Assembly: GCA_035636095.1 (NCBI GenBank) | Contig: DASPZU010000008.1 | Span: 1-25,504, forward strand | Length of the DNA stretch: 25,504 nt | Reading direction: 5' to 3' | Source: Gp7-AA10 sp035636095 | GTDB taxonomy: Bacteria > Acidobacteriota > Thermoanaerobaculia > Gp7-AA8 | In this document: one piece after another, positions 15,427 through 22,208 of the stretch | Position numbering within the stretch: the stretch's first letter is position 1 | Layout: each line of letters opens with the position of its first letter | Notes under the pieces: model-generated | The model's input: the letters and a program-made list of their open reading frames with translations, nothing else | Told to the model about the DNA's origin: nothing | Database searches by the model: none | Made by a program: the position numbers and the translations under genes

Positions 15427-16401
15427 ATGTCAAGGCAGATACGACTCGAATTCCCCGGCGCCCTCTACCACGTCACGCAGCGCGGCAACAACCAGCAGAA
15501 CATCTTTCTCGATGATGCCGACCGCAACGTCTTTCTCGAACTGTTAGGCGAGTCCGTTGAAAGATTCGCGTGGATTCTCACGTCGTACGTCCTGATGACA
15601 AATCACTTTCACTTCGTCATTCAGCTGACATGTGCCTCACTATCCATCGGAATGCGATGGCTCGATACCGAATATCCCCGTTATTTCAATCGCCGTTATC
15701 GACGCGTTGGACATCTCTATCAGCGTCGCTTTGATGGCAGGCTGGTGGAGAAGGAGACGTACTCGCTCAATGTCCTTCGATATGACGCACTCAATCCTTG
15801 GCGGGCGGGGATGGTCGCTCGACCCGAAGACTACGCATGGAGCAGCCATCGCGCTGTGCTCGGTCTGGCGAAAGCGCCCGACTGGCTCGCGGTTGATGAT
15901 CTGCTTGTGCAATTCGCGCCGCAACGCGATCTCGCCAACGCGAACTACAAGAATTTCGTCGATGCAGCGATAGGAGTGGATTGCAACCCCTGGAAGGATC
16001 TCGTCGGGAACATGTACCTCGGAAGCAAAGCATGGATCGAGAGGGTTCGTGAGCAAGTCCAACTGAAGCCGCGATGTGATGATCATCCCCGCGCGCAACG
16101 CCTGGTGGATACCGCGCCGATGAGCGCGATCATCGCAGGTGTTGCCTCTTGTCTATCGATCGATGAAGAGCGCGTCCGTTATCACCGCGGCGGTGTGCCG
16201 CGGATGCTTGCCGCCTGGATCGCGTGCAACGAAACACTCCTCACGAATCGCCAGATAGCAGCTGGTCTTCGGCTGCGAAGTTCGAGTCGGGTTTCGCAGT
16301 TAGTGCGCGACTTTGATCGTCAACTCGATGGCAATGAGGTTCTGCAAGGTTGGGTTGATCGATGCGTGTCTACCATTCGTGGAAAAAGCAGCCAACTGTA
16401 G
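15427..16401 (+). CDS. REP-associated tyrosine transposase (RAYT, HUH/Y1 superfamily) with C-terminal DnaA-like HTH
   Basis: A 324-residue single-strand DNA transposase of the IS200/IS605-related REP-associated group. The N-terminus RLEFPGALYHVTQRGNNQQ is characteristic. The HUH metal motif is H60-F-H62 in LMTNHFHFVI. The catalytic Tyr is probably Y119 in VLRYDALNPWRAGMV, the family phrase usually written YIxxNPVRAG. Residues after about 225 (IIAGVASCLSIDEERVRYHRG, then LLTNRQIAAGLRLRSSSRVSQL) look like the DnaA C-terminal DNA-binding fold, an extension seen in longer members of the family. The frame appears intact with all expected motifs. The start is flush against a 13-bp hairpin and has no free ribosome site. 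The stop TAG lies at the inner end of the right repeat's 15-bp palindrome. Confidence 0.92.
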   Translation: MSRQIRLEFPGALYHVTQRGNNQQNIFLDDADRNVFLELLGESVERFAWILTSYVLMTNHFHFVIQLTCASLSIGMRWLDTEYPRYFNRRYRRVGHLYQRRFDGRLVEKETYSLNVLRYDALNPWRAGMVARPEDYAWSSHRAVLGLAKAPDWLAVDDLLVQFAPQRDLANANYKNFVDAAIGVDCNPWKDLVGNMYLGSKAWIERVREQVQLKPRCDDHPRAQRLVDTAPMSAIIAGVASCLSIDEERVRYHRGGVPRMLAAWIACNETLLTNRQIAAGLRLRSSSRVSQLVRDFDRQLDGNEVLQGWVDRCVSTIRGKSSQL

Positions 16402-16413
16402 GCGCGGCACCTA
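16394..16413. repeat. Right inverted repeat of RAYT element, carrying two stop codons
   Basis: Exact reverse complement of 15348-15367. Its core TAGGCGCGGCACCTA (16399-16413) starts with TAG on both strands: rightward it ends the RAYT gene (16399-16401), leftward it ends the mmsA-like gene (16413-16411). With the preceding G, GTAG is again present on the plus strand at 16398-16401. Confidence 0.85.
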
Positions 16414-17865
16414 GCTCATCCAGTTGATGCCGGCTTCCTTGTTCCACTTCGTGGTCATCTTCTTCGACTTCGTCCAGAACTCGATGGAGCCGCGGCCGGT
16501 GATGTCGCCGACCCCGAACTTCGATTCGTTCCAGCCCCCGAAGCTGAACGGCTCCCGCGGAACGGGCACGCCAACGTTCACGCCGACCATCCCGGCGCTC
16601 GCTTTTTCCATGACATAGCGCGCGACGCCGCCACTCTCCGTGAAAACCGAGGCCGCATTGCCATAGCGGGATTTGTTCTGGACGCGCACGGCTTCTTCGA
16701 CGTCTCGCGCGCGGATGATCACCATGACGGGTCCGAACACCTCTTCGCTCGCGATGCGCATGTCGGGCGTGACGTAGTCGATGAGTGTCGGGCCGACCCA
16801 GAAACCAGGACCTTCTCTTCCCCGCCCGTCCACCAGCACCTTCGCTCCCGCTTTCTCAGCCTCGGTGATGTAGCTCTCGATCCGCTGTTTTGCCTCTTTG
16901 GAAATGACAGGACCAATCTTCACGCCCCGCATGATCGCCACCATGCGATTGATGATGTGGTCGGTATTGCCGACCGCCATCATCACCGAGGCCGCCATGC
17001 AGCGCTGTCCGGCACAACCCGACATCGACGCCACAACGTTCGATGAGGTCATGTCCGGCTCGGCGTCAGGCATGACGATGAGATGATTCTTCGCGCCGCC
17101 CAGCGCGAGCACTCGCTTGAGATTGGCGGTGCCGCGCCGATAGACGATCTTCGCGACGCGCGTCGAGCCCACAAACGTGATGCCTTCGATGTCGGGATGA
17201 TCGCAAATCGCTTCGACGGTCTCCTGTCCTCCGTGCACGATGTTGAGGACACCTTCCGGCAGTCCGGCTTCGCGCAGCAGCTCTGCGATCCGGCCCGCCG
17301 ACAGCGGCACTTGCTCGCTGGGCTTGAGGATCATGCAGTTGCCGAAGGCGATGGCGTTGGGGATGGTCCAGTTGGCGACCATGTTGGGGAAATTGAACGG
17401 CGTGATCGATGCCACGATGCCGACCGGGAAACGCTCGACGCGGCATTCGACGCCACGGCTGACCTCCAAGACCTCGCCGGCGGTGATCTGCGGCAGCGAA
17501 CAGGCGAACTCGGTCAACTCGGCGCTCTTCAGGATCTCGGCCCGCGCCTCGCTGTCGATCTTTCCGTTTTCCTCGGTGATCAATGCCGACAGCGCGTCGA
17601 TGTTTTTCTCGAGCAGCGTTTTGTAACGAAAGAAAATCTGTACGCGCTCCTTGATCGGAAGCGCCGACCAGGCCGGGAAAGCGCGCTTGGCAGCCTGCAC
17701 CGCGCGATCGACCGCCGTTGCCGGCGATAGCGGAACACGCGAGATGACGCTGCCGTCAGCGGGATTGGTAACGTCGAGATGGTTGTAGCCTTCGCCGTCG
17801 ACGAATGCGCCGCCGATGTAATTTCGAACCGGGGGATATTTCGTTGTGATGTCGATGACACTCAT
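16411..17865 (-). CDS. mmsA: CoA-acylating methylmalonate-semialdehyde dehydrogenase
   Basis: A 484-residue aldehyde dehydrogenase that oxidises methylmalonate or malonate semialdehyde to propionyl-CoA or acetyl-CoA with NAD and CoA. It follows the family closely: VRNYIGGAFVDGEG at the start, VASITPFNFPNMVANWTIPNA (about residues 151-171), LGGAKNHLIVMPDA (255-268) where the usual catalytic Glu of other ALDHs is replaced by Asn as in CoA-dependent members, and CAGQRCMA with catalytic C289. The ATG at 17865 matches the expected N-terminus; the longer frame upstream is out-of-frame hydrolase sequence. The upstream ribosome site is poor. It follows the alpha/beta hydrolase by 23 nt on the same strand. 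It could finish valine, inositol or beta-alanine (pyrimidine) breakdown. Its stop lies in the RAYT right repeat. Confidence 0.93.
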   Translation of the reverse strand: MSVIDITTKYPPVRNYIGGAFVDGEGYNHLDVTNPADGSVISRVPLSPATAVDRAVQAAKRAFPAWSALPIKERVQIFFRYKTLLEKNIDALSALITEENGKIDSEARAEILKSAELTEFACSLPQITAGEVLEVSRGVECRVERFPVGIVASITPFNFPNMVANWTIPNAIAFGNCMILKPSEQVPLSAGRIAELLREAGLPEGVLNIVHGGQETVEAICDHPDIEGITFVGSTRVAKIVYRRGTANLKRVLALGGAKNHLIVMPDAEPDMTSSNVVASMSGCAGQRCMAASVMMAVGNTDHIINRMVAIMRGVKIGPVISKEAKQRIESYITEAEKAGAKVLVDGRGREGPGFWVGPTLIDYVTPDMRIASEEVFGPVMVIIRARDVEEAVRVQNKSRYGNAASVFTESGGVARYVMEKASAGMVGVNVGVPVPREPFSFGGWNESKFGVGDITGRGSIEFWTKSKKMTTKWNKEAGINWMS

Positions 17866-17888
17866 AAACGTGCAATGTACGCCGGACT

Positions 17889-19001
17889 TCAGCGCCGCGC
17901 CAGTATCCAGTCGATGGTGGGCTCGATCGCGCGCGGCGGGATCCGGTCGAGAAGCGGGACCTCGTCTCGTCCGCCGGTCTTCGCGATGAAGCCTTCGTGA
18001 TCGACGTTGGGCACGATCACGATTTTCGCCGCCGGATTTGCGGCCGCAATCCGCGGCGCGTGCTCCGAGGGGGGAACACGCGTGTCGAGAGAGCCAAAAA
18101 GCAGCAACGTCGGGATGTGCACACGCTTCCAGTAATCGGTCGGAACGAATCGCTCGTTGTTTTGCCACCACAATGCCAGGGGCGCGTCGCGGCTGATCAT
18201 GCCGCCGAAGCGCGGATACCATCGCGCGCCTTTTGAGGCCTCGTCAGCGGCCTCCAGCTGGCCGCGATGGGTTCCGTTCTGCAGGTAGTCGAAGTACAGC
18301 TTCCGATACTCGACCGCTGCGGCAATTTCCCCTGCGCTGAATCCATCGGCACGGAGCTCGGCCGCCGTGCGGACCAACTCCTGGGCGCTCAAATCGGTGG
18401 CGGGACAGGCCGCGCAAACGAGGAACGTGATGGCGGCCGATTTCGACGCCGCGATCGGCGCCACCCAGCCACCCTGACTCGACGCATAGACGCCGATGTT
18501 TCGCGGATCGACATCCTCGCGTTTCTGCAGCGTGTCGACGGCCGCGACCACGTCATCTGCGACATTCTCAAAGGTCCGATTGCGCCAATCGGTCCGTCTG
18601 TTGAGAGCCAGAAACATGACGCCGCGGCGCGCAAAGTACGGAGCGGGGAGATCGCCGGCTCCCGGAACGCCCACGATCGCCTGATGCCGCCCCCGAGTGC
18701 GCGGAACGTAAAGCGTGCCGCCGGCAACATGTTCGACCGTGAATGCATCGACTCGGGTCGCGACGATTTTGGAGTTGATGGTCAGCCTGTCGCCCGAAAT
18801 CCTCACATGAATTGTGACCGGCGATTCAACGCCGATGGACGGCCCGCCCACCCACTCGCCCTCGCCAATCCGCAGACGCGACATCTGCCCGCTGTCGTAG
18901 TCGAGCAGCAGGATTGCGTCACTGTCGGTCTTTGTGAGCGAGTAGAGGTGATGGCCCGATCGATAAAGCGCCGCCCCGATCAACAATGCGGTTGCCAGCA
19001 C
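17889..19001 (-). CDS. Alpha/beta-hydrolase (dienelactone hydrolase / peptidase S9-like), membrane-anchored or exported
   Basis: A 370-residue serine hydrolase. The N-terminus LATALLIGAALYRSG is a short hydrophobic anchor or signal. A beta-rich domain (LLLDYDSGQMSRLRIGEG, VTIHVRISGDRLTIN) occupies about residues 30-105, then the hydrolase fold. The nucleophile elbow is YASSQGGW, the acid is in LLLFGSLDTRVPPSEHAPRI and the His in VPNVDHEGFI, with spacing as in prolyl-oligopeptidase-like and acyl-hydrolase families. A GTG at 19001 was used; no clear ribosome site, and the frame is open somewhat upstream, so the start is uncertain. It precedes the mmsA-like gene by 23 nt on the same strand, probably one transcript. 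Substrate unknown. Divergent from the amino-acid permease. Confidence 0.83.
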   Translation of the reverse strand: MLATALLIGAALYRSGHHLYSLTKTDSDAILLLDYDSGQMSRLRIGEGEWVGGPSIGVESPVTIHVRISGDRLTINSKIVATRVDAFTVEHVAGGTLYVPRTRGRHQAIVGVPGAGDLPAPYFARRGVMFLALNRRTDWRNRTFENVADDVVAAVDTLQKREDVDPRNIGVYASSQGGWVAPIAASKSAAITFLVCAACPATDLSAQELVRTAAELRADGFSAGEIAAAVEYRKLYFDYLQNGTHRGQLEAADEASKGARWYPRFGGMISRDAPLALWWQNNERFVPTDYWKRVHIPTLLLFGSLDTRVPPSEHAPRIAAANPAAKIVIVPNVDHEGFIAKTGGRDEVPLLDRIPPRAIEPTIDWILARR

Positions 19002-19034
19002 GTCACATTCATACGAGGAACGACGGCAGCAGGT

Positions 19035-19040
19035 TATGAT
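19035..19040 (+). promoter_or_regulatory. Candidate -10 box for a leaderless APC permease mRNA
   Basis: TATGAT (five of six to the consensus) ends 8 nt before the ATG at 19049, so transcription would begin at or within 2-3 nt of the start codon. There is no ribosome site in front of the ATG, which fits a leaderless message. No good -35 box is visible. Confidence 0.3.
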
Positions 19041-19048
19041 GCCGCGCG

Positions 19049-20557
19049 ATGCCGCTCAATCAGCTCTGGCGGACGAAATCGCTCGATGAGCTGACGGCCG
19101 AGACGCGCGAAGAGGGGCATCAGCTCAAAAAAGCCCTCGGTCCCTGGCATCTGGTCGCGCTCGGAATCGGCGCAATCATCGGCGCGGGCATTTTCGCCAC
19201 CATCGGAACGGCGGCGGCGGGCGAGCCTGGCCGCCCCGGCGCCGGCCCGAGTCTGATGCTGTCGTTTGTCATCACGGCTGTCGTGTGCGGATTCACAGCC
19301 CTCTGCTATGCCGAATTCGCTTCCATGGTTCCAGTCTCAGGGTCGGCCTACACCTATTCCTATGCCACGCTGGGCGAGATGGTCGCCTGGATCATCGGGT
19401 GGGATCTGATCATCGAATACGCGATCGGCAACGTAGCGGTGGCGATTTCCTGGGCAAACTACTTCAACACGCTTCTCGAAGGTCTGGGGATTCACATCCC
19501 GCGGTGGCTGGCCGTCGACTATGAAACCGCGCTGACGAGGCTGCCCGACGTTGTGGCTTCCGCGCCGCACATCTTCGGCGTGCCGATCATCATCAATGTG
19601 CTGGCCCTGGCCATCGTAGCGTTCATCACCGTCGTCCTGGTGTGGGGCATCCGCGAGTCGGCTTCATTCAACTTCGTCATGGTGGCGCTGAAGCTGGTCG
19701 TGCTGGGATTCTTCGTCTTCGTGAGCTTCAAGTTCGTGAAGCCGGCCAACTGGCACCCCTTCGCGCCCAACGGTGTCCACGGTGTCTTGACCGGCGCGGC
19801 CATCGTGTTCTTCGCCTACATCGGATTCGACGCCGTTTCGACCACGGCCGAGGAGGCCAAGAATCCAAAACGGGATATGCCGATCGGCATCATCGGGTCG
19901 CTCATTATCTGCACGATCATCTACATCCTGGTGGCGGCGGTATTCACGGGCATGCTGCCCTACAGCGATCTCGTCAAGAAGCTGGCAACCGAACAGGCGG
20001 AGCCGCTGACGATGGCGATGAAGTATGTCGGAATGTCCAATCGGATGGTGGGGGTGGTGGCTCTCGGATCGGTGATCGCACACACCGCGGTCCTGCTCGT
20101 GTTTCAACTCGGCCAGCCGCGCATCTTCTTCGCGATGTCGCGCGATGGTCTGCTGTGGCCTTTCTTTTCGAAAGTGCATCCGCGTTTCAAGACTCCGCAC
20201 GTCGGCACCATCGTTACCGGCGTTTTCGTCGGCGTGGCGAGTCTTTTCTCCTCGCTGGAGAAGATGGTGAACTTCACGAACATCGGAACGCTGTTCGCGT
20301 TTTTCCTGGTGTGCGTCGGAGTGATCATCCTTCGCGTCCGCGAGCCGCAACGCGAGCGCGGGTTCAAGGTGCCGGGCGGCCCGTTCCTCTTTCCGCTCCT
20401 CGGCGCGATTTCCTGTATGGGCTTGGCGTGGTACCTGCCGCGCGACTCGTGGCTGCGTTTTGGCGGCTGGCTGTTGATCGGCCTGGTGATCTATTTCGCT
20501 TACGGTCATAAACACAGCCGGCTGCGGCGTCCGGCAGCCGCCGTCGAGAATGACTGA
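19049..20557 (+). CDS. APC-superfamily cationic amino-acid transporter (CAT/YfnA-like)
   Basis: A 502-residue permease with 12 or more membrane helices. Family marks are an N-terminal LKKALGPWHLVALGIGAIIGAGIFATIG with the first-helix GAIIGAGIF motif, FTALCYAEFASMVPVSGSAYTYSY, FFAYIGFDAVSTTAEEAKNPKRDMPIGIIGS (the EEAKNP motif of CAT-type carriers) and FFAMSRDGLLWPFFSKVHPRFKTP. It probably imports or exchanges amino acids by proton coupling; cationic or branched-chain substrates are typical but not fixed by sequence. The ATG at 19049 lacks a ribosome site and may be leaderless. It is divergent from the hydrolase gene and ends one base before the stop of the convergent methyltransferase. An amino-acid permease near glutamate dehydrogenase and a peptidase suggests peptide and amino-acid use. 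Confidence 0.93.
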   Translation: MPLNQLWRTKSLDELTAETREEGHQLKKALGPWHLVALGIGAIIGAGIFATIGTAAAGEPGRPGAGPSLMLSFVITAVVCGFTALCYAEFASMVPVSGSAYTYSYATLGEMVAWIIGWDLIIEYAIGNVAVAISWANYFNTLLEGLGIHIPRWLAVDYETALTRLPDVVASAPHIFGVPIIINVLALAIVAFITVVLVWGIRESASFNFVMVALKLVVLGFFVFVSFKFVKPANWHPFAPNGVHGVLTGAAIVFFAYIGFDAVSTTAEEAKNPKRDMPIGIIGSLIICTIIYILVAAVFTGMLPYSDLVKKLATEQAEPLTMAMKYVGMSNRMVGVVALGSVIAHTAVLLVFQLGQPRIFFAMSRDGLLWPFFSKVHPRFKTPHVGTIVTGVFVGVASLFSSLEKMVNFTNIGTLFAFFLVCVGVIILRVREPQRERGFKVPGGPFLFPLLGAISCMGLAWYLPRDSWLRFGGWLLIGLVIYFAYGHKHSRLRRPAAAVEND

Positions 20558-20558
20558 G

Positions 20559-21149
20559 TCACGGCCGTTCGAGCGCGGCTGACCCGCCGGCGATCTTCGA
20601 CGCAGTCCAGAGATACGGCCCGACTTGCCTCAAGCCGACTTCGGTCAACACTTCGCGATACCACTGTGAAGGGCGCCGGATGAGTCCGACGGTGTCGCCG
20701 CGGACCTCATCCTCGTCCGTGAGGACCTCGATGAACGCCGCGCCGCGGATCAGCCGCACCAGCGCCGGCAATCCGCGCAAAATCTCGTCGTCGCGCAAAT
20801 AGTGCAGGACGTCGGCGCACACCACGAGGTCAAATCGCTCGCGAATGTTCAACGCCCCCAGGTTGCCGAATGCGCCGGGGCGTACATTGCACCGCTCGCC
20901 GAATTGTTCGATCACGTAGTCGCTCGAGTCGTAGCCGGCGTAGCGGATCTTCGGCCGCAGCTCCTGCAAATGCGTCAGCCACGGCGCTTCGCCGCAGCCG
21001 ATGTCGATGACGTTGCGGACCGCCCGGCGCAAAAAGTATTCGGTGACCGACACCGCCATGGTGACCTTGCGGCGCACGTCCGGCTCGGCCCCGATGCGAA
21101 TACGGCCGCGATACCAGCGGTCGAAATAAGCGCGGTCGTATTTTTTCAC
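20559..21149 (-). CDS. Class I SAM-dependent methyltransferase
   Basis: A 196-residue protein with motif I VIDIGCGEAPWL (about residues 48-59), an acidic second strand end in YAGYDSSDYVIEQF and a motif IV-like DLVVCADVLHYLRDDEI. It reads as a compact methyltransferase without an extra domain. The start is the GTG at 21149, which overlaps the stop of the small gene before it by 4 nt (GTGA). A longer frame reaching 21443 would cover that whole small gene and its own upstream part looks like out-of-frame low-complexity sequence. It ends one base from the convergent permease stop. Methyl acceptor unknown. Tight coupling with the 70-residue protein suggests the two act together. Confidence 0.85.
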   Translation of the reverse strand: MKKYDRAYFDRWYRGRIRIGAEPDVRRKVTMAVSVTEYFLRRAVRNVIDIGCGEAPWLTHLQELRPKIRYAGYDSSDYVIEQFGERCNVRPGAFGNLGALNIRERFDLVVCADVLHYLRDDEILRGLPALVRLIRGAAFIEVLTDEDEVRGDTVGLIRRPSQWYREVLTEVGLRQVGPYLWTASKIAGGSAALERP

Positions 21150-21358
21150 TTGCGAGGACGGAAGCCTTCGCTCTCCCAATATTCGCGCGGGATGCGCTGA
21201 AACTCCGTGACGCCGAGCTTGGCGAGCTCCTCGTCCGACATCGTCTCGGCGCAAATCAGGCCTTCGACCTCGCCATCTTGTCCTTCCAGCTCCCACCCCG
21301 CCCAAATCTCCGTGTCGCTGTACGGACGCAGAGAAATTTTCTGGATGTACCGCGCCAT
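21146..21358 (-). CDS. Small acidic protein of unknown function, coupled to methyltransferase
   Basis: A 70-residue protein beginning MARYIQKISLRPYSDTEIW. It is rich in Glu and Asp and ends EFQRIPREYWESEGFRPRK. I do not recognise the family. It has no membrane segment or cysteine pair. The ATG at 21358 was chosen over one 33 nt earlier because the extra residues would extend through the gap shared with the divergent MarR gene. Its stop overlaps the methyltransferase GTG by 4 nt. It could be an accessory subunit or the target of the methyltransferase, which is only a guess from linkage. Confidence 0.65.
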   Translation of the reverse strand: MARYIQKISLRPYSDTEIWAGWELEGQDGEVEGLICAETMSDEELAKLGVTEFQRIPREYWESEGFRPRK

Positions 21359-21361
21359 CGA

Positions 21362-21397
21362 TTGTCTCAGGGATGCTTGGGATTCTATCATTCGATA
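21362..21397 (+). promoter_or_regulatory. Candidate marR promoter with small palindrome over the -10
   Basis: TTGTCT (21362-21367) and TATCAT (21386-21391) lie 18 bp apart and resemble -35 and -10 boxes. The palindrome TATC-ATTC-GATA (21386-21397) covers the -10, the place where an autorepressing MarR protein might bind. Transcription would start near 21398, before the TTG at 21412 but after the ATG at 21373. The palindrome has arms of only 4 bp, so the operator is tentative. Confidence 0.35.
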
Positions 21398-21411
21398 AAG
21401 TAGGGCCGCCT

Positions 21412-21906
21412 TTGACAGATAGCCAGCGAATTCTCGATTCCATCCGCCGCCTGGTCCGTCTGCTCCGCCTGACCGACCGGGCCGCTCAGAGCGAGCTGGG
21501 TATTTCGGGGGCCCAGCTTTTCGTCCTCCACGAGCTCGCCAAGACGCCCGCCGTGTCGCTTTCCGAGCTCGCCGAACGAACGCGGACGGACCAAAGCTCC
21601 GTCTCGGTCGTGGTCAGCCGGCTGGTGGAAGGGGGTTACCTGATGCGGGAACGCGATGGTCGCGACGCACGGCGTCTGGTCCTGACGCTGACCAAGAGCG
21701 GCCGCGCGGTTGCCGAGAAAGCGCCGTCGGTGGCGCAGGAAAAAATCATCGAGACCCTCGAGCGCATGCAGCCGAGTGAGCGCCGCCGCTTCGCCGACAC
21801 CTTCAGCCACATCATCGAAGAACTTGGCGAGGCCAGGGGAGTGGCGCCAATGATGTTCGAGGACGTCGATGTGCCCGGGGGAGAGAAGACGTCCAGGAAG
21901 AAGTGA
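21412..21906 (+). CDS. MarR-family transcriptional regulator
   Basis: A 164-residue winged-helix dimeric regulator. The pattern is complete: dimer helix (SQRILDSIRRLVRLLRLTDRAAQSELG), ISGAQLFVLHELAK, the recognition-helix region VSLSELAERTRTDQSSVSVVVSRLVEGGYLMRE, the wing RDGRDARRLVLTLTKSGRAVAEKAP and the C-terminal dimer helix. The start is the TTG at 21412 by preference: the likely promoter lies at 21362-21391, downstream of the alternative ATG at 21373, which would put that ATG outside the message. The ATG would add 13 residues that do not look like family sequence. The end overlaps the start of a ClC-channel remnant by 4 nt (GTGA), suggesting it once regulated and was coupled to that channel. 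Ligand unknown. Confidence 0.88.
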   Translation: MTDSQRILDSIRRLVRLLRLTDRAAQSELGISGAQLFVLHELAKTPAVSLSELAERTRTDQSSVSVVVSRLVEGGYLMRERDGRDARRLVLTLTKSGRAVAEKAPSVAQEKIIETLERMQPSERRRFADTFSHIIEELGEARGVAPMMFEDVDVPGGEKTSRKK

Positions 21907-22208
21907 TCGAAACGGCGCGCGTACCGGTCGAGCGGTCTCTCATCGACGCGCGCGTTCTCCGCATTTGTGCGTGGTCGGTGGCGCTGGCCCTCATAACCGG
22001 CTTCGTAGCGCAAGCGTTGTGCTGGTCATCCCTGCCATCGGCGGCGTCATCGTCGGCATCATGGCGCGATGGGGATCGAAAGCCATCCGCGGACACGGCA
22101 TCCCTTCCGGTCGTTGATCGCGACGATCCGACCAAGCTGGTCGGCATCATCACCCGCAGCGATCTGTTGAAGATCCACGCGCGAAGGTTGGAAGAGGAAC
22201 ACGGTTAA
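21903..22208 (+). pseudogene. ClC-type chloride channel/CBS protein remnant (internal deletions)
   Basis: Only 306 bp remain of a gene that in intact relatives is about 1.8 kb. In the first frame (GTG 21903) it reads RSLIDARVLRICAWSVALA, like the N-terminus of ClC channels with CBS domains. A frame change near 22015 then brings VLVIPAIGGVIVGIMARW and GSKAIRGHGIP, a highly characteristic ClC stretch. Near 22103 the first frame returns as LPVVDRDDPTKLVGIITRSD followed by LLKIHARRLEEEHG, the end of a C-terminal CBS domain. So three pieces from the start, an early helix and the extreme end have been joined by at least two deletions. The product cannot be a channel. It follows the MarR gene by a 4-nt overlap and its terminal TAA overlaps the convergent NRAMP stop. 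Confidence 0.82.

Larger units (their letters stand above)
15348..16413 (+). mobile_element. REP/RAYT element (single transposase gene between 20-bp inverted repeats)
   Basis: The RAYT gene lies between a 20-bp perfect inverted repeat (15348-15367 and 16394-16413), with two further hairpins before the gene. It occupies the space between the tricorn and mmsA-like genes, which converge on it. The outer bases of the repeats are the stop codons of both neighbours. No direct target duplication is evident: flanks are GACG on the left and GCTCATCC on the right. RAYT proteins usually mobilise or maintain short REP repeats elsewhere rather than moving themselves, so 'element' here means the gene with its repeats, not a proven transposon. 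Confidence 0.7.

Noticed and set aside
17866..18222. N-terminal extension of the mmsA-like protein to 603 residues
   Set aside because: The added part overlaps the hydrolase gene in another frame and is absent from the aldehyde dehydrogenase family; ATG 17865 gives the expected N-terminus.
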